64,000 bases of DNA from Bacillota bacterium (GCA_023396225.1 JAEWWT010000027.1:1-64000), one strand, 5' to 3'; positions 32,562 to 41,984 are shown, counted from the first letter of the stretch. The notes: generated by a model not told the origin, from the sequence alone. Numbers and translations are program-made.

Positions 32562-34988
32562 CTATATAAACAGCGACATATCGGATTCTTCAGCATTAGC
32601 TAGCATTGCCGCTGCCCCTGCAGGCTTGACACCGTCAATAAGTTCCTCCATTTTAATGCCCATTACATCCATGCTCATAGTACAAGCCAAAAGTTCAACT
32701 CCATTGTTAAGTGAAGCCTTAATTAGGCTCTCGAGGCTGTCAATATTCTTATTTTTCATAACTCCGCGAATCATTTTAGCGCCCATACCGCCCATATTCA
32801 TCTTGGAAAGTGAAAGTCTTTGAGATCCTCTTGGCATCATTCCGCCAAACATTTTGCTCATAAAATCTTTTTCAACTTTGATTTTCTCAGGCTTTCTTAG
32901 AATACTCAAACCCCAGAAAGTAAAGAACATTGAGACCTTTCTTCCCATTGAGGCAGCTGTATTGGCAATAATAAATGATGCAATTGCTTTATCCAAATCA
33001 CCCGAAAATACTATAATATTTTTATTGTTTGCAGTTGAGCTGTTTAAGCAGTTTGTTACACCACCCTTTTTTATAATTGCCTTTGAAACTCCTTTTTCAG
33101 AGCTTACTCCGCCAAAGGTATTTCCAGTCCTCCTGCACCATGCTTCAACATCTGTCGCAAATGCGGGATCAGTTGTTTTTATTTCAATTATTGCACCATT
33201 CTCAGCATTTTTCATTGCTTCTGATAGCTTCATAATAGGTCCGGGACATTGCAAACCGCAGGCATTTACTTCAAGAGTAGTTGAGTTGACCGGAACCATT
33301 GTCTCGTTGTTTATTTTAACGTTATTTTGAATAGGAACAGCACTTTTAAAAATACTGCTGTAAAGTCTATATCCGCCCGAAAGATTGTAGCACTCAAATC
33401 CGTTTTGAGATAATATTCTGCATGCAATATGCCCTCTAAGCCCAACCTGACATGTGACATATACAGTTTTTGATTTATCCAGTTTATCAAGATTCTGACG
33501 TAATTCATCAACAGGAATATTAATGAAGCCATCAATGTTGCCATTTTCGTACTCCATTTTTGTACGAATATCCAGCAACGTTACACTTCCGTCACGAGGC
33601 AAATCATTAACTTGATGCCAGTGGAATACTTTGGTTTTATCAGTCAAGATATTTTCAGCAACAAAACCTGCCATATTTACAGGGTCTTTTGCAGATGAAA
33701 ACGGCGGAGCATATGCAAGTTCAAGCTTAGTCAAATCATAAATTGTCATATTGGCACGGATTGCGGTTGCCAATACATCAAGACGCTTGTCAGTACCTTC
33801 GTATCCAACAATTTGAGCACCGAGCAACTTCCCGTTTCCCTTATCAAATATAATTTTAACAGACATATTAACGGCACCAGGATAATATGAAGCGTGTGAA
33901 GCGGAATAGGTGAATGACTTCTCATAATTTAGTCCCAGTTCTTTTGCTTTTGTTTCGGTTATCCCTGTTGTAGCAATAGTCAAATCAAAGCATTTGAGTA
34001 TTCCCGTTCCCTGTGTGCCACTGTAAGTACTGTCAATTCCACAAATATTGTCTGCAGCAATTCTGCCTTGCTTGTTTGCAGGCCCAGCAAGAGGAATGTA
34101 TCCCTTTTGTCCTGTTATAAAATCGGTAATCTCAATTGCATCACCAACAGCATATATATCTTTATCTGATGTCAGCATATGTTCATCAACAATTATTGCA
34201 CCACGTTTATTGACTTGAAGCCCAGCATTTTTAGCAATTGAACTTTCAGGTCGAACACCAACTGACATAATAACCATATCTGCAAAAAGTTCACCATTTC
34301 CAAGTGTAACTTTTAATCCGGTGTTATTGTCCGTAATTGCCTTTACGCCGTCTTTTAAGATTAACTTTACACCATTTTGACGAATATGGTTATGCACGTC
34401 GCATGCCATATCATAATCAAGTGGTGCAATAACGTGATCTGCAAATTCTACAATTGTAACTTCAAGACCTGATTTATGGAGGTTCTCAGCCATCTCAACT
34501 CCAATATAGCCGCCTCCGACAACAACTGCACTTTTTGGCTTGTTATTTTCAATATAATCTTTGATTTTATAGGTATCAGGAATGTTTCTCAATGTGAAAA
34601 CTTTATTATTATCATATCCTTCTATGTTGGGCTTTACAGGCTCTGCACCCGGTGAAAGAATTAATTTATCATAGCTTTCTTGATATACTCTGCCTGTTTT
34701 ATGGTCTTTAACTTCAACAGACTTATTTTTTTTGTCAATAGAAACAACTTCACTATTTATACGCACGTCAACATTAAAACGCGAATTAAAACTTTCTGGA
34801 GTTTGCAAAGTTAATGCTGATTTTTCGGTAATATCTCCGCCTATATAGTATGGTAAGCCACAATTTGCATAGGAAATATAGTTTCCGCGCTCAAACATGA
34901 TGATTTCTGAAAATTCATCTAATCTTCGAAGTCTTGCAGCTGCCGTTGCACCGCCTGCAACACCACCAATAATTAATATTTTACTCAT
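32562..34988 (-). CDS. CoA-disulfide/persulfide reductase fused to rhodanese, TusA and DsrE-like domains
   Basis: This 808-residue cytoplasmic protein has four modules. An FAD/NADH disulfide reductase comes first, with IIGGVAGGATAAARLRR at the N terminus and the redox Cys43 in SYANCGLPYY. The second FAD site is DIYAVGDAIE. A rhodanese domain (about 460-545) has YVTCQVGLRG. A TusA/SirA domain has VNACGLQCPGPIMKLSEAM. A DsrE/DsrF-like part begins at IIVFSGDLDKAIASFIIANTAASMGRK. Known relatives reduce CoA persulfides or polysulfide with NADH and hand sulfur on. Start ATG 34988 follows AAAGGAGATAG. A promoter with an activator-type dyad lies upstream. Confidence 0.93.
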   Translation of the reverse strand: MSKILIIGGVAGGATAAARLRRLDEFSEIIMFERGNYISYANCGLPYYIGGDITEKSALTLQTPESFNSRFNVDVRINSEVVSIDKKNKSVEVKDHKTGRVYQESYDKLILSPGAEPVKPNIEGYDNNKVFTLRNIPDTYKIKDYIENNKPKSAVVVGGGYIGVEMAENLHKSGLEVTIVEFADHVIAPLDYDMACDVHNHIRQNGVKLILKDGVKAITDNNTGLKVTLGNGELFADMVIMSVGVRPESSIAKNAGLQVNKRGAIIVDEHMLTSDKDIYAVGDAIEITDFITGQKGYIPLAGPANKQGRIAADNICGIDSTYSGTQGTGILKCFDLTIATTGITETKAKELGLNYEKSFTYSASHASYYPGAVNMSVKIIFDKGNGKLLGAQIVGYEGTDKRLDVLATAIRANMTIYDLTKLELAYAPPFSSAKDPVNMAGFVAENILTDKTKVFHWHQVNDLPRDGSVTLLDIRTKMEYENGNIDGFINIPVDELRQNLDKLDKSKTVYVTCQVGLRGHIACRILSQNGFECYNLSGGYRLYSSIFKSAVPIQNNVKINNETMVPVNSTTLEVNACGLQCPGPIMKLSEAMKNAENGAIIEIKTTDPAFATDVEAWCRRTGNTFGGVSSEKGVSKAIIKKGGVTNCLNSSTANNKNIIVFSGDLDKAIASFIIANTAASMGRKVSMFFTFWGLSILRKPEKIKVEKDFMSKMFGGMMPRGSQRLSLSKMNMGGMGAKMIRGVMKNKNIDSLESLIKASLNNGVELLACTMSMDVMGIKMEELIDGVKPAGAAAMLANAEESDMSLFI

Positions 34989-35083
34989 ATTATAACTATC
35001 TCCTTTTAAAAAATTGTGTTATTTAGCTTTCTAAAATTATAATTAACAGTTGAAAAGTTCAAAGTCAGTTACTTTTCTTTTTT

Positions 35084-35129
35084 ATTATACCCCAAAAAAA
35101 GTATAGTTTCTGTGATATAGTCACAGAAA
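35084..35129 (-). promoter_or_regulatory. Promoter with CRP/FNR-like activator site for the persulfide reductase
   Basis: A TATAAT -10 (35089-35084, minus strand) with no good -35 is preceded by a perfect 9-bp dyad, TTTCTGTGA (35107-35115) and TCACAGAAA (35121-35129), around a TATAG centre. The TGTGA/TCACA half-sites match CRP/FNR-family sites. The dyad centre is about 41 bases before the expected start of transcription, the classic class II activator position. Confidence 0.65.
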
Positions 35130-35147
35130 TTAATTGAATTTGTCAAT

Positions 35148-35214
35148 AAAAATGCACCCCTTTTGTAATGCAACGTGATTTTATATCACAAGCTTACAAA
35201 AGGGGTGCATTTTT
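35148..35214 (-). terminator. Terminator of the xylose operon
   Basis: A perfect 20-bp stem joins 35148-35167 with 35195-35214 (core TGCACCCCTTTTGTA), with an inner GTGAT/ATCAC hairpin, and on the minus strand ends in ATTTTTAT. It lies 74 bases past the transaldolase stop and shields the reductase promoter. Confidence 0.85.
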
Positions 35215-35287
35215 ATATTTAAAGAACATTGCTTTGGTTATTTATTCAGTTTGATTAAAGCTGTATAAACAGAACATTTATGAAGAA

Positions 35288-35935
35288 TTACTTTGAGGTA
35301 ACGCTTTCCCAGTCCTTAATGAATCTTGCAATTCCTGCATCAGTAAGTGGATGGTTTATCATTTGCCTGATAACGCCCATTGGAACTGTTGCAATATCAC
35401 AGCCGGAACGAGCAGCAGAGGTCACATGAATAGGGTTTCTTATTGATGCAGCAATGATTTCAGTTTCAATGCCCTGAATATTGAAAATATCTACAATCTC
35501 TTCAATAAGAATCATTCCTTCACTTCCGATGTCGTCAAGACGGCCAAGGAATGGGGAAACATATGATGCGCCTGCATTAGCCGCAAGAATAGCCTGTGCA
35601 GCGGAAAAAACAAGAGTAACGTTTGTCTTTATTCCCATTTTGGAAAGACGGCTGCATGCTTTAAGTCCTTCAGCGCACATAGGAAGTTTTATAACTATGT
35701 TTTTGTGAATCTTTGAAAGTTCGATTGCTTCCGTTACCATTTCATCAGCTTGATAGGAAACCACTTCTGCTGATATAGGACCATCCACAATTTCAGCAAT
35801 TTCAGTTACAGTTTGCTTGAAATCCCTGTGTTCCTTTGCAATAAGGGATGGGTTTGTGGTTACTCCGCAGATTACTCCAAGTTCGTTAGCCTCTTTTATT
35901 TCGCTGATATTAGCAGTATCGATAAAGAGTTTCAT
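35288..35935 (-). CDS. Transaldolase / fructose-6-phosphate aldolase-like
   Basis: The 215-residue protein is the short bacterial TalC-type transaldolase: MKLFIDTANISEIKEANELGVICGVTTNPSLIAKE at the start, the Schiff-base lysine in KNIVIKLPMCAEGLKA, then KTNVTLVFSAAQAILAANAGASYVSPFLGRLDD. It moves a dihydroxyacetone unit in the non-oxidative pentose phosphate pathway. It follows xylB by 18 bases and closes the operon xylA-xylB-tal, which takes xylose to glycolytic intermediates. Start ATG 35935 follows AAGGAG. Confidence 0.93.
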   Translation of the reverse strand: MKLFIDTANISEIKEANELGVICGVTTNPSLIAKEHRDFKQTVTEIAEIVDGPISAEVVSYQADEMVTEAIELSKIHKNIVIKLPMCAEGLKACSRLSKMGIKTNVTLVFSAAQAILAANAGASYVSPFLGRLDDIGSEGMILIEEIVDIFNIQGIETEIIAASIRNPIHVTSAARSGCDIATVPMGVIRQMINHPLTDAGIARFIKDWESVTSK

Positions 35936-35953
35936 TATGTTTTTCTCCTTTGA

Positions 35954-37471
35954 TTAAAGCGTAGATAGCTTTTTAAAATTGTCTTTCAATGACGGATATA
36001 TTTCTCTGTAAAGTGAGTAGTATTTTTCATATTGAGCAGAGTTTTCCTTTACAGGAGGCTGGATAACATCAGTTTTAATAATTTCTGTACAAGCTTCCTG
36101 TACACTCTTATACACACCCGTTCCGACGAGAGCAAGTATAGCCACGCCGAGAGCAGGGCCTTCGGAAATTGTTGCAGTTTTTACTTTGCAGTCGTAAAGG
36201 TCAGCAAGCATCTGACGCCAGAGTGGGGATTTTCCACCGCCACCGCAGGCTGTCATATCATTTGCTTCAATTCCGATTTCACGGAAAACTTCAATGCAAT
36301 CCCTAAGAGAATATGCTACACCTTCCATAACTGCACGGAGCATATGCTTCTTTGTGTGCAATGCAGAAAGTCCGAAGAATACACCTCTTGCATTAGGGTC
36401 AAGGTGAGGTGTACGCTCACCCATAAGATAAGGAAGATAGAAAAGTCTGTCTGCTCCGATCGGAACAGTTTTTGCTTCCATATCCATGAGGTAATATTCA
36501 TCACAGTTCATAAGCTTTGCAGTTTCTTTCTCTGATGTACAGAAATTATCTCTGAACCATTTCAGTGAAAGTCCTGCCCCCTGAGTAACACCCATAACGT
36601 GCCAACATCCCGGTACAGCCGCACAGAATGTGTGGACACGGCCCTTAGGGTCTATTTTCATTTCTGCGGTATGCACAAAAACAACTCCGCTTGTACCTAT
36701 TGTGGTAAATGCCTTGCTGTCCTCTGCAACACCTGTTCCAATTGCAGCAGCGGCATTATCACCGGCACCGCCGACAACGGGAATACCCTCAGGAAGTCCA
36801 GTAAGCTTAGAGAAGTCTGCATTGATATATCCTGTAATTTCAGGAGATTCATAAACCTTAGGCAAAAATTCAGGGTTGATGTCAAGTATCTTCAACACTT
36901 CATCAGACCACTGCCTTTTTGCAATGTCAAGAAGCTGCATTCCTGAAGCATCGCTCACTTCAGTAGCATATGCTCCTGTCATCTTAAAACGAACATAATC
37001 CTTTGGAAGAAGAATATGGCGGCACTTATTGTAGTTTTCAGGTTCATTGTTTCTTACCCAAAGAATTTTTGAAGCAGTAAAGCCTGTAAGTGCAGGATTT
37101 GCAGTAATTTCAATTAGTCTTTCTGCGCCAATCTTTTCTGTGATTTCTTTACATTCTGCTGATGTTCTCTGATCACACCATATTATAGATGGACGGATAA
37201 CCTCATTTTTATCGTCAAGCATTACAAGCCCGTGCATCTGACCTGAAAGACCTATTCCAACTATTGAATTTACATCTGCCTGTGAGATTACGTCTTTTAC
37301 AGTTTCAGCAACAGCATTGAACCAGTCAGCAGGACTCTGCTCAGCATAGCCGTTCTGTGGCTGATAGAGCGGATATTCAACAGTAGAGGATTTAACTGCG
37401 TTTCCTTTTTCATTAAAAAGAACGGTTTTTGTTCCGCTTGTTCCTATGTCTATGCCTAAAACATATTTCAT
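35954..37471 (-). CDS. xylB: Xylulokinase
   Basis: XylB phosphorylates D-xylulose with ATP. The 505-residue FGGY kinase has YVLGIDIGTSGTKTVLF (phosphate-1 site), VGIGLSGQMHGLVMLD, IIWCDQRTS, GGAGDNAAAAIGTG (catalytic Asp in GAGDN) and ACGGGGKSPLWRQMLADLY. I choose ATG 37471, where the family begins; a second in-frame ATG at 37483 lies on the ribosome site as ATGGTCATAAGAATG. The gap to xylA (84 bases) holds an 18-bp perfect hairpin and the recurring leader tail. Confidence 0.95.
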   Translation of the reverse strand: MKYVLGIDIGTSGTKTVLFNEKGNAVKSSTVEYPLYQPQNGYAEQSPADWFNAVAETVKDVISQADVNSIVGIGLSGQMHGLVMLDDKNEVIRPSIIWCDQRTSAECKEITEKIGAERLIEITANPALTGFTASKILWVRNNEPENYNKCRHILLPKDYVRFKMTGAYATEVSDASGMQLLDIAKRQWSDEVLKILDINPEFLPKVYESPEITGYINADFSKLTGLPEGIPVVGGAGDNAAAAIGTGVAEDSKAFTTIGTSGVVFVHTAEMKIDPKGRVHTFCAAVPGCWHVMGVTQGAGLSLKWFRDNFCTSEKETAKLMNCDEYYLMDMEAKTVPIGADRLFYLPYLMGERTPHLDPNARGVFFGLSALHTKKHMLRAVMEGVAYSLRDCIEVFREIGIEANDMTACGGGGKSPLWRQMLADLYDCKVKTATISEGPALGVAILALVGTGVYKSVQEACTEIIKTDVIQPPVKENSAQYEKYYSLYREIYPSLKDNFKKLSTL

Positions 37472-37551
37472 TCTTATGACCATTCCTTTCTTGATGTTTA
37501 GTCATTTCAGATTATATCTTTTCAGACCATTGCCTGAAAAGATATAATCTG
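37472..37551 (-). promoter_or_regulatory. Leader element before xylB with 18-bp hairpin
   Basis: CAGATTATATCTTTTCAG at 37508-37525 pairs perfectly with 37534-37551 around an 8-base loop. On the minus strand it is followed by AAATGACTAAACATCAAG, the ribosome site AAAGGAATGG and the double start ATG-GTC-ATA-AGA-ATG shared with the other leaders. The CTGAAC hairpin of other copies is missing. It may stabilise or cut the xylA-xylB mRNA to set unequal expression. Confidence 0.5.
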
Positions 37552-37566
37552 TATTTTGCTCGTATA

Positions 37567-38883
37567 TTAAAGGCTTAAAATAACGTTGTTTAAGATAGAT
37601 TCAAGAAGTTCCTGACGTCCGCTTGAAAGTGAAGCAGTTACTTCACCCTTGCTAAGAGCATATTCTTCAATCTTCTTGAAGTCAGCCTTTCCTGAAATAA
37701 TATCCTTACCGATTCCTGTCTGCCATGAAGAATATCTGTCCTCAACGAACTTTTCAATTCTTCCGTCATCAATAAGCTTTAATGCAGCCTTGAAGCCAAG
37801 AGCAAATGAATCCATACCGGCAATATAGCTGTAGAAAATATCTTCAGGAGTGAATGAACCTCTTCTTGCCTTAGCGTCAAAGTTAAGACCGCCGTTTGTA
37901 AAGCCGCCTGCCTTGATTACTTCATACATGCACATTGTTGTGTCATAAATGTTTGTTGGGAACTGGTCTGTATCCCAACCAAGAAGTGGATCACCCTGAT
38001 TTGCGTCAATTGAGCCGAATACGCTGTTTTCTCTTGCAACACGGAGTTCATGCTGGAAGGTGTGCTGAGCAAGAGTTGCGTGGTTTGCTTCAATGTTCAT
38101 CTTGAAATCTTTATCAAGGCCATATTTTCTTAAGAAGCCAATAACTGTTGCAGTATCAAAATCATACTGATGCTTTGTTGGTTCCTTTGGCTTTGGTTCA
38201 ATATAGAAATCTCCTGTGAATCCAATTGAACGGCCATAATCAACAACCATACGCATAAGTCTTGCCATATTGTCAAGCTCAAGTCCCATATTGGTGTTAA
38301 GAAGTGTTTCATAGCCTTCACGTCCGCCCCAGAAAACATAACCATTACCGCCGAGCTTAACAGTTGTTTCAAGAGCCTTTTTAATCTGTGCTGCTGCAAA
38401 AGCAAATACGTCTGCTGATGGGGAAGTTCCTGCACCATGCATATAACGTGGGTTGCTGAAGCAGTTTGCAGTTCCCCAAAGCAGCTTTTTGCTGCCCATA
38501 TTTGATTTTATATAGTCTGAAATTTCATCAACTCTTGCGTTTGACTCAGCAAGTGTTGATGCCTCAGGAGCAATATCTCTGTCATGGAAACAAAAATAAT
38601 CTATTGACAGCTTATCCATAATTTCAAATGCAGAATCAACCTTTGCTTTTGAAATAGCCATTGCATCGGTTTCGCCCCATTTTTTATCGGCTGTACCTAC
38701 GCCGAACATGTCTGTTCCGTCGCCGCCCATAGTATGCCACCAGGAAAGTGCAAACTTCATGTGCTCACGCATTGTTTTGCCGTTGATTACTTCTTCTGGG
38801 TTGTAATACTTGAAGGACAAAGGATTTGTGCTGTCCTTTCCTTCATATTGTACTTTTGCAATGTTTGAAAAATGTTCTTTCAT
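37567..38883 (-). CDS. xylA: Xylose isomerase
   Basis: XylA converts D-xylose to D-xylulose with two divalent metals. The 438-residue class II enzyme has FCFHDRDIAPE (catalytic His/Asp), YVFWGGREGYETLLNTNMGLE, MNIEANHATLAQHTFQHEL (metal Glu and His), FGSIDANQGDPLLGWDTDQFP and the C-terminal Asp of NFDAKARRGSF. Length is typical. ATG 38883 follows GAAGGAGC. It stands 22 bases after the GH3 gene, consistent with one xyloside-degrading operon. Confidence 0.97.
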   Translation of the reverse strand: MKEHFSNIAKVQYEGKDSTNPLSFKYYNPEEVINGKTMREHMKFALSWWHTMGGDGTDMFGVGTADKKWGETDAMAISKAKVDSAFEIMDKLSIDYFCFHDRDIAPEASTLAESNARVDEISDYIKSNMGSKKLLWGTANCFSNPRYMHGAGTSPSADVFAFAAAQIKKALETTVKLGGNGYVFWGGREGYETLLNTNMGLELDNMARLMRMVVDYGRSIGFTGDFYIEPKPKEPTKHQYDFDTATVIGFLRKYGLDKDFKMNIEANHATLAQHTFQHELRVARENSVFGSIDANQGDPLLGWDTDQFPTNIYDTTMCMYEVIKAGGFTNGGLNFDAKARRGSFTPEDIFYSYIAGMDSFALGFKAALKLIDDGRIEKFVEDRYSSWQTGIGKDIISGKADFKKIEEYALSKGEVTASLSSGRQELLESILNNVILSL

Positions 38884-38905
38884 AATAATAGCTCCTTCTA
38901 TAATT

Positions 38906-40984
38906 TTATAAATTGATTTTTAATGACAATGTTTGGGTTTGTGATAGCTTTTCACTAATACTATCAGGTTGGAAAGTTCCCGCATAAAGGATAAAGCTGT
39001 CAGAAACTACTTTCCTTTCACCGTTGTTTTCAACTACTTCAAATGCAGAATCAGGAATTATAACAGATACCTCTGCCTCTTCGCCAGGAATTAAGAAAAT
39101 ACGCTTGAATCCGCAAAGACTGTAATTTTTAACTGCCTGTTCAGCAAAATCCTTGATATAGAACTGAATTACATCTTCCGACGCAGTGTCACCAACGTTT
39201 TTAACTCTTACAGTTGCAATTTTGTTTTCAAACTTAAGATCATTACAAACAAACTTCGTATACGTAAGTCCGAAACCGAATGGGAAAAGAACATTGTCGG
39301 TAATGTTTCTGTATGTTCTGTTTGCCATTGAGTAATCTGAAAAATCAGGGAGCTTCTCAACCTTTTCATAGAATGTTACAGGAAGCTTTCCTGACGGAGA
39401 AACATTTCCGAAAAGGATGTCTGCAAGAGCATTTCCGCCCTCCTGACCCGGATACCATGCATGAATAAGTGCGTCTGTAAACTGTTCAGGATTAATTGAA
39501 CTTCCTGCCGCAACTACGGTAATACAAGGCTTTCCTGTCTTGATTATCTCATCAAGCAGTTTTCTCTGAGGATAAGGTAATCTAAGGTCGTTCTTATCAC
39601 CTGAAGAAAACTCGTTTCCTGTGTCACCTTGTTCGCCCTCTATTGTGAAGTCAAGTCCAAGGCAAAGAATAACAACATCAGCGGATTTTGCAGCTGCAAC
39701 TGCCTCGGAAAGCCTGTCCCCAGGAAGTGCAAGAACTGATATGCTTTCTTTCCAGAGATGGCAGCCTTCAGAATAATAAATGCGTCCGCCAAAGGAATTT
39801 CTTATTCCGTCAAGGAATGTGACATAGTTATCAGCTGTACTGCAGTAGTTTCCTGTAAGAGCTTCTCTGCTGTAAGCATTAGGACCAATTACAGCAATGC
39901 TTTTAACCTTTGACTTATCGAGAGGCAGTATGCCGTTGTTTTTAAGGAGAACCATTGACTTTTCTGCAAGCTTGCGGGACTTCTGCTTATGTGAATCACA
40001 TGAAACAACGCTGTACGGAATATCATCATATTCAGTTTTTTCATTGAACATTCCAAGTCGCATTCTTGTTCTCATTGCACAGACACATGCAGTGTTTATG
40101 TCTGATTCACTGATAAGATTTTTTTCAAGAGCCTCGCTGAGTTTGGAATAAGTAATTCCGCAGTTTATATTACAGCCTGATTTAAGAGCAACCGCACATG
40201 TTTCCGCTGCACTCTTTGTAAGTCCATGATTATCGTGGAAGTCGTCAAGCGCATGACAGTCGGAAACAAAATATCCGTTAAAGCCCCATTCATCAAGCTT
40301 ATTCATAAGGAATGAACTTGCACAGGCACCTTCGCCGTTAAGTCTGTTGTATGCTCCCATTACACCTTCAACCTTTGCCTCGCTGACAAGAGCCTTGAAT
40401 GCAGGAAGATAAGTTTCTTCAAGATCTTTTTCTGATATCTTAGCATCAAATTCATGTCGGGAAATTTCCGGACCGCTGTGACCAGCGTAATGTTTGGCAC
40501 ATGCAGCAGTTCGGAGGACTTCTGAATCTCCCTGAAGACCTTCTGTAAAGGCTACGCCAAGTTTTGAAGTAAGGAAAGGATCTTCACCAAAGGTTTCCTG
40601 ACCTCTTCCCCATCGTGGATCTCGGAAAATGTTAATATTAGGTGACCATAATGTTAGCCCCTTGAATATATCCCTGTCGCCGTATGCAGAAGCAATATTG
40701 TAAATTGCTCTTGCCTCCGTTGAAGTAATTTCGCCGGCTTCCTTAATAAGACCTTCATCAAAGATAGCGGCAAGACCTATTGCCTGTGGGAACATTGTTG
40801 CTGTTCCGGCTCTTGCAGCACCGTGAAGACCTTCGCTCCACCAGTTGTATGCAGGAATACCAAGACGTTTTATTTCCGGAGCATTATGCAATAACTGGCT
40901 CATCTTTTCTTCTGTAGTCATTCGTGACACAAGATCTTCGGCTCTCTCCTGAGGAGAAAAAGATGGGTCTTTGTATTTTTCCAT
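38906..40984 (-). CDS. Glycoside hydrolase family 3, probable beta-xylosidase
   Basis: The 692-residue enzyme has the GH3 N-terminal barrel (MTTEEKMSQLLHNAPEIKRLGIPAYNWWSEGLHG, WGRGQETFGEDPFL, CAKHYAGHSGPE) with the nucleophile Asp in GYFVSDCHAL, a C-terminal sandwich (LKNNGILPL, VVILCLGLDFTIEGEQGD) and a fibronectin-III-like tail (FGFGLTYTKF). The EGLHG and SDCHAL forms are those of the xylosidase branch. No signal peptide, so it acts on imported xylo-oligosaccharides. The start is ATG 40984; 40996 is the upstream twin. A recurring structured leader lies before it. Confidence 0.93.
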   Translation of the reverse strand: MEKYKDPSFSPQERAEDLVSRMTTEEKMSQLLHNAPEIKRLGIPAYNWWSEGLHGAARAGTATMFPQAIGLAAIFDEGLIKEAGEITSTEARAIYNIASAYGDRDIFKGLTLWSPNINIFRDPRWGRGQETFGEDPFLTSKLGVAFTEGLQGDSEVLRTAACAKHYAGHSGPEISRHEFDAKISEKDLEETYLPAFKALVSEAKVEGVMGAYNRLNGEGACASSFLMNKLDEWGFNGYFVSDCHALDDFHDNHGLTKSAAETCAVALKSGCNINCGITYSKLSEALEKNLISESDINTACVCAMRTRMRLGMFNEKTEYDDIPYSVVSCDSHKQKSRKLAEKSMVLLKNNGILPLDKSKVKSIAVIGPNAYSREALTGNYCSTADNYVTFLDGIRNSFGGRIYYSEGCHLWKESISVLALPGDRLSEAVAAAKSADVVILCLGLDFTIEGEQGDTGNEFSSGDKNDLRLPYPQRKLLDEIIKTGKPCITVVAAGSSINPEQFTDALIHAWYPGQEGGNALADILFGNVSPSGKLPVTFYEKVEKLPDFSDYSMANRTYRNITDNVLFPFGFGLTYTKFVCNDLKFENKIATVRVKNVGDTASEDVIQFYIKDFAEQAVKNYSLCGFKRIFLIPGEEAEVSVIIPDSAFEVVENNGERKVVSDSFILYAGTFQPDSISEKLSQTQTLSLKINL

Positions 40985-41058
40985 AGGTATGACCATTCCT
41001 TTCTTAATGTTTTGTACAGTCTTGAAACTGAACTAAGTTCAGAATGCACAAAACCTGC
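40985..41058 (-). promoter_or_regulatory. Structured leader element before the GH3 gene
   Basis: On the minus strand: GTTTTGTGCA (41054-41045) pairs with TGTACAAAAC (41018-41009) at 9 of 10 positions plus a wobble. It encloses the hairpin CTGAACTTAGTTCAG (41042-41028) and the box TTCAAGAC. After the stem come ATTAAGAAAGGAATGG and the double start ATG-GTC-ATA-CCT-ATG. This is the cleanest copy of the leader family and lies 11 bases after the stop of the mutarotase-like gene, inside the operon. Confidence 0.6.
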
Positions 41059-41069
41059 CTCTTATAAGC

Positions 41070-41984
41070 TTATTTTTTCATTGCAAGGTTCATAATATAC
41101 TTAACTGCATTTTCACCATGTATATCCTTTTCGGAAGAATCAATCTTAAATGCCCGCCATGTTTCCTTGATAGAAGCATATTCGCCAGGCTTATATTCTC
41201 TTAGCTCACCTAAAATCTCACACTCAAGAAAATGATTATTTGTATAAGTTTCGTAATTACAGCTGAAATCAGGATAAGTTATATTTTTGTATTCAGGAAC
41301 TCCTAAGAGGAAAACCTCATCATCCATTATATATGCTGTATAACCGTCAGTTACATTAAATCCTGCCTTGAATGCCTGTGAGCATTGTGGATCCTGAATC
41401 AGTTCAGCATAGCTGTCTGCAAGAGTAAATCTTTTATCTTCAAGAGAAGAATAACTCCACAAAGCGATTGCTCTATTAGGAAGAAATCCGCAGTCTTCAG
41501 TTGAAAGCGGAATTATTTCATATCCGCCCTTTGTCATGCCTGTTACTGTCCACGGAGCAAAAAATGACGAGGTTTCTGAAACGTTCAGAATTTTGTTTTC
41601 AATAACCAGAGTGTTGTCCGAAGTAATTTCAAGATTAATAGAAAATCTTTTTCCGAAAACGGTATCTTTCCCCGTAAGAGTGAGAACACCATCAGTAAAA
41701 TCATATTGTACAGGAGAATTGTCAGGGAAATAGGTTTCTGGTTTTTCTTCAGGTGCGCACCATAGACGGTGTCCGCCATATGAATACCATGTTCCGTAAT
41801 CACCGCAAGGCTCGGAAAAATTTCTGTCAACATCTTCAAAAAGCATATTTTTACCGCCGGACAATCCAAAGTAAATAATTCTTGGACCTGCGTCAAGCAT
41901 TGCTCCTACTATTATTGTGCCGTTGTCAATGAAAATACATTCACCAAAATTTTTATAGTTTTGTTTATAGCAATTTGTGTTCAT
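41070..41984 (-). CDS. Aldose-epimerase-like carbohydrate-binding-fold protein
   Basis: The 304-residue protein looks like a galactose mutarotase-fold protein: GTIIVGAMLDAGPRIIYFGLSGGKNMLFED, then GGHRLWCAPEEKPETYFPDNSPV and a DPQCSQAFKAGFNVTDGYTAYIMDDEV segment. The catalytic residues of true aldose 1-epimerases are not obvious, so the activity is unassigned. It is the first gene after the operon promoter (42024-42052) and precedes GH3-xylA-xylB-tal, pointing to a role in handling xylose or xylosides. ATG 41984 lies behind AAGGGGG; the earlier ATG at 42011 has no ribosome site. Confidence 0.7.
   Translation of the reverse strand: MNTNCYKQNYKNFGECIFIDNGTIIVGAMLDAGPRIIYFGLSGGKNMLFEDVDRNFSEPCGDYGTWYSYGGHRLWCAPEEKPETYFPDNSPVQYDFTDGVLTLTGKDTVFGKRFSINLEITSDNTLVIENKILNVSETSSFFAPWTVTGMTKGGYEIIPLSTEDCGFLPNRAIALWSYSSLEDKRFTLADSYAELIQDPQCSQAFKAGFNVTDGYTAYIMDDEVFLLGVPEYKNITYPDFSCNYETYTNNHFLECEILGELREYKPGEYASIKETWRAFKIDSSEKDIHGENAVKYIMNLAMKK

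Noticed and set aside
35148..35214. 20-bp perfect inverted repeat as a transposon or MITE end
   Set aside because: It stands just after the last gene of an operon and ends in a T run, so an intrinsic terminator explains it.
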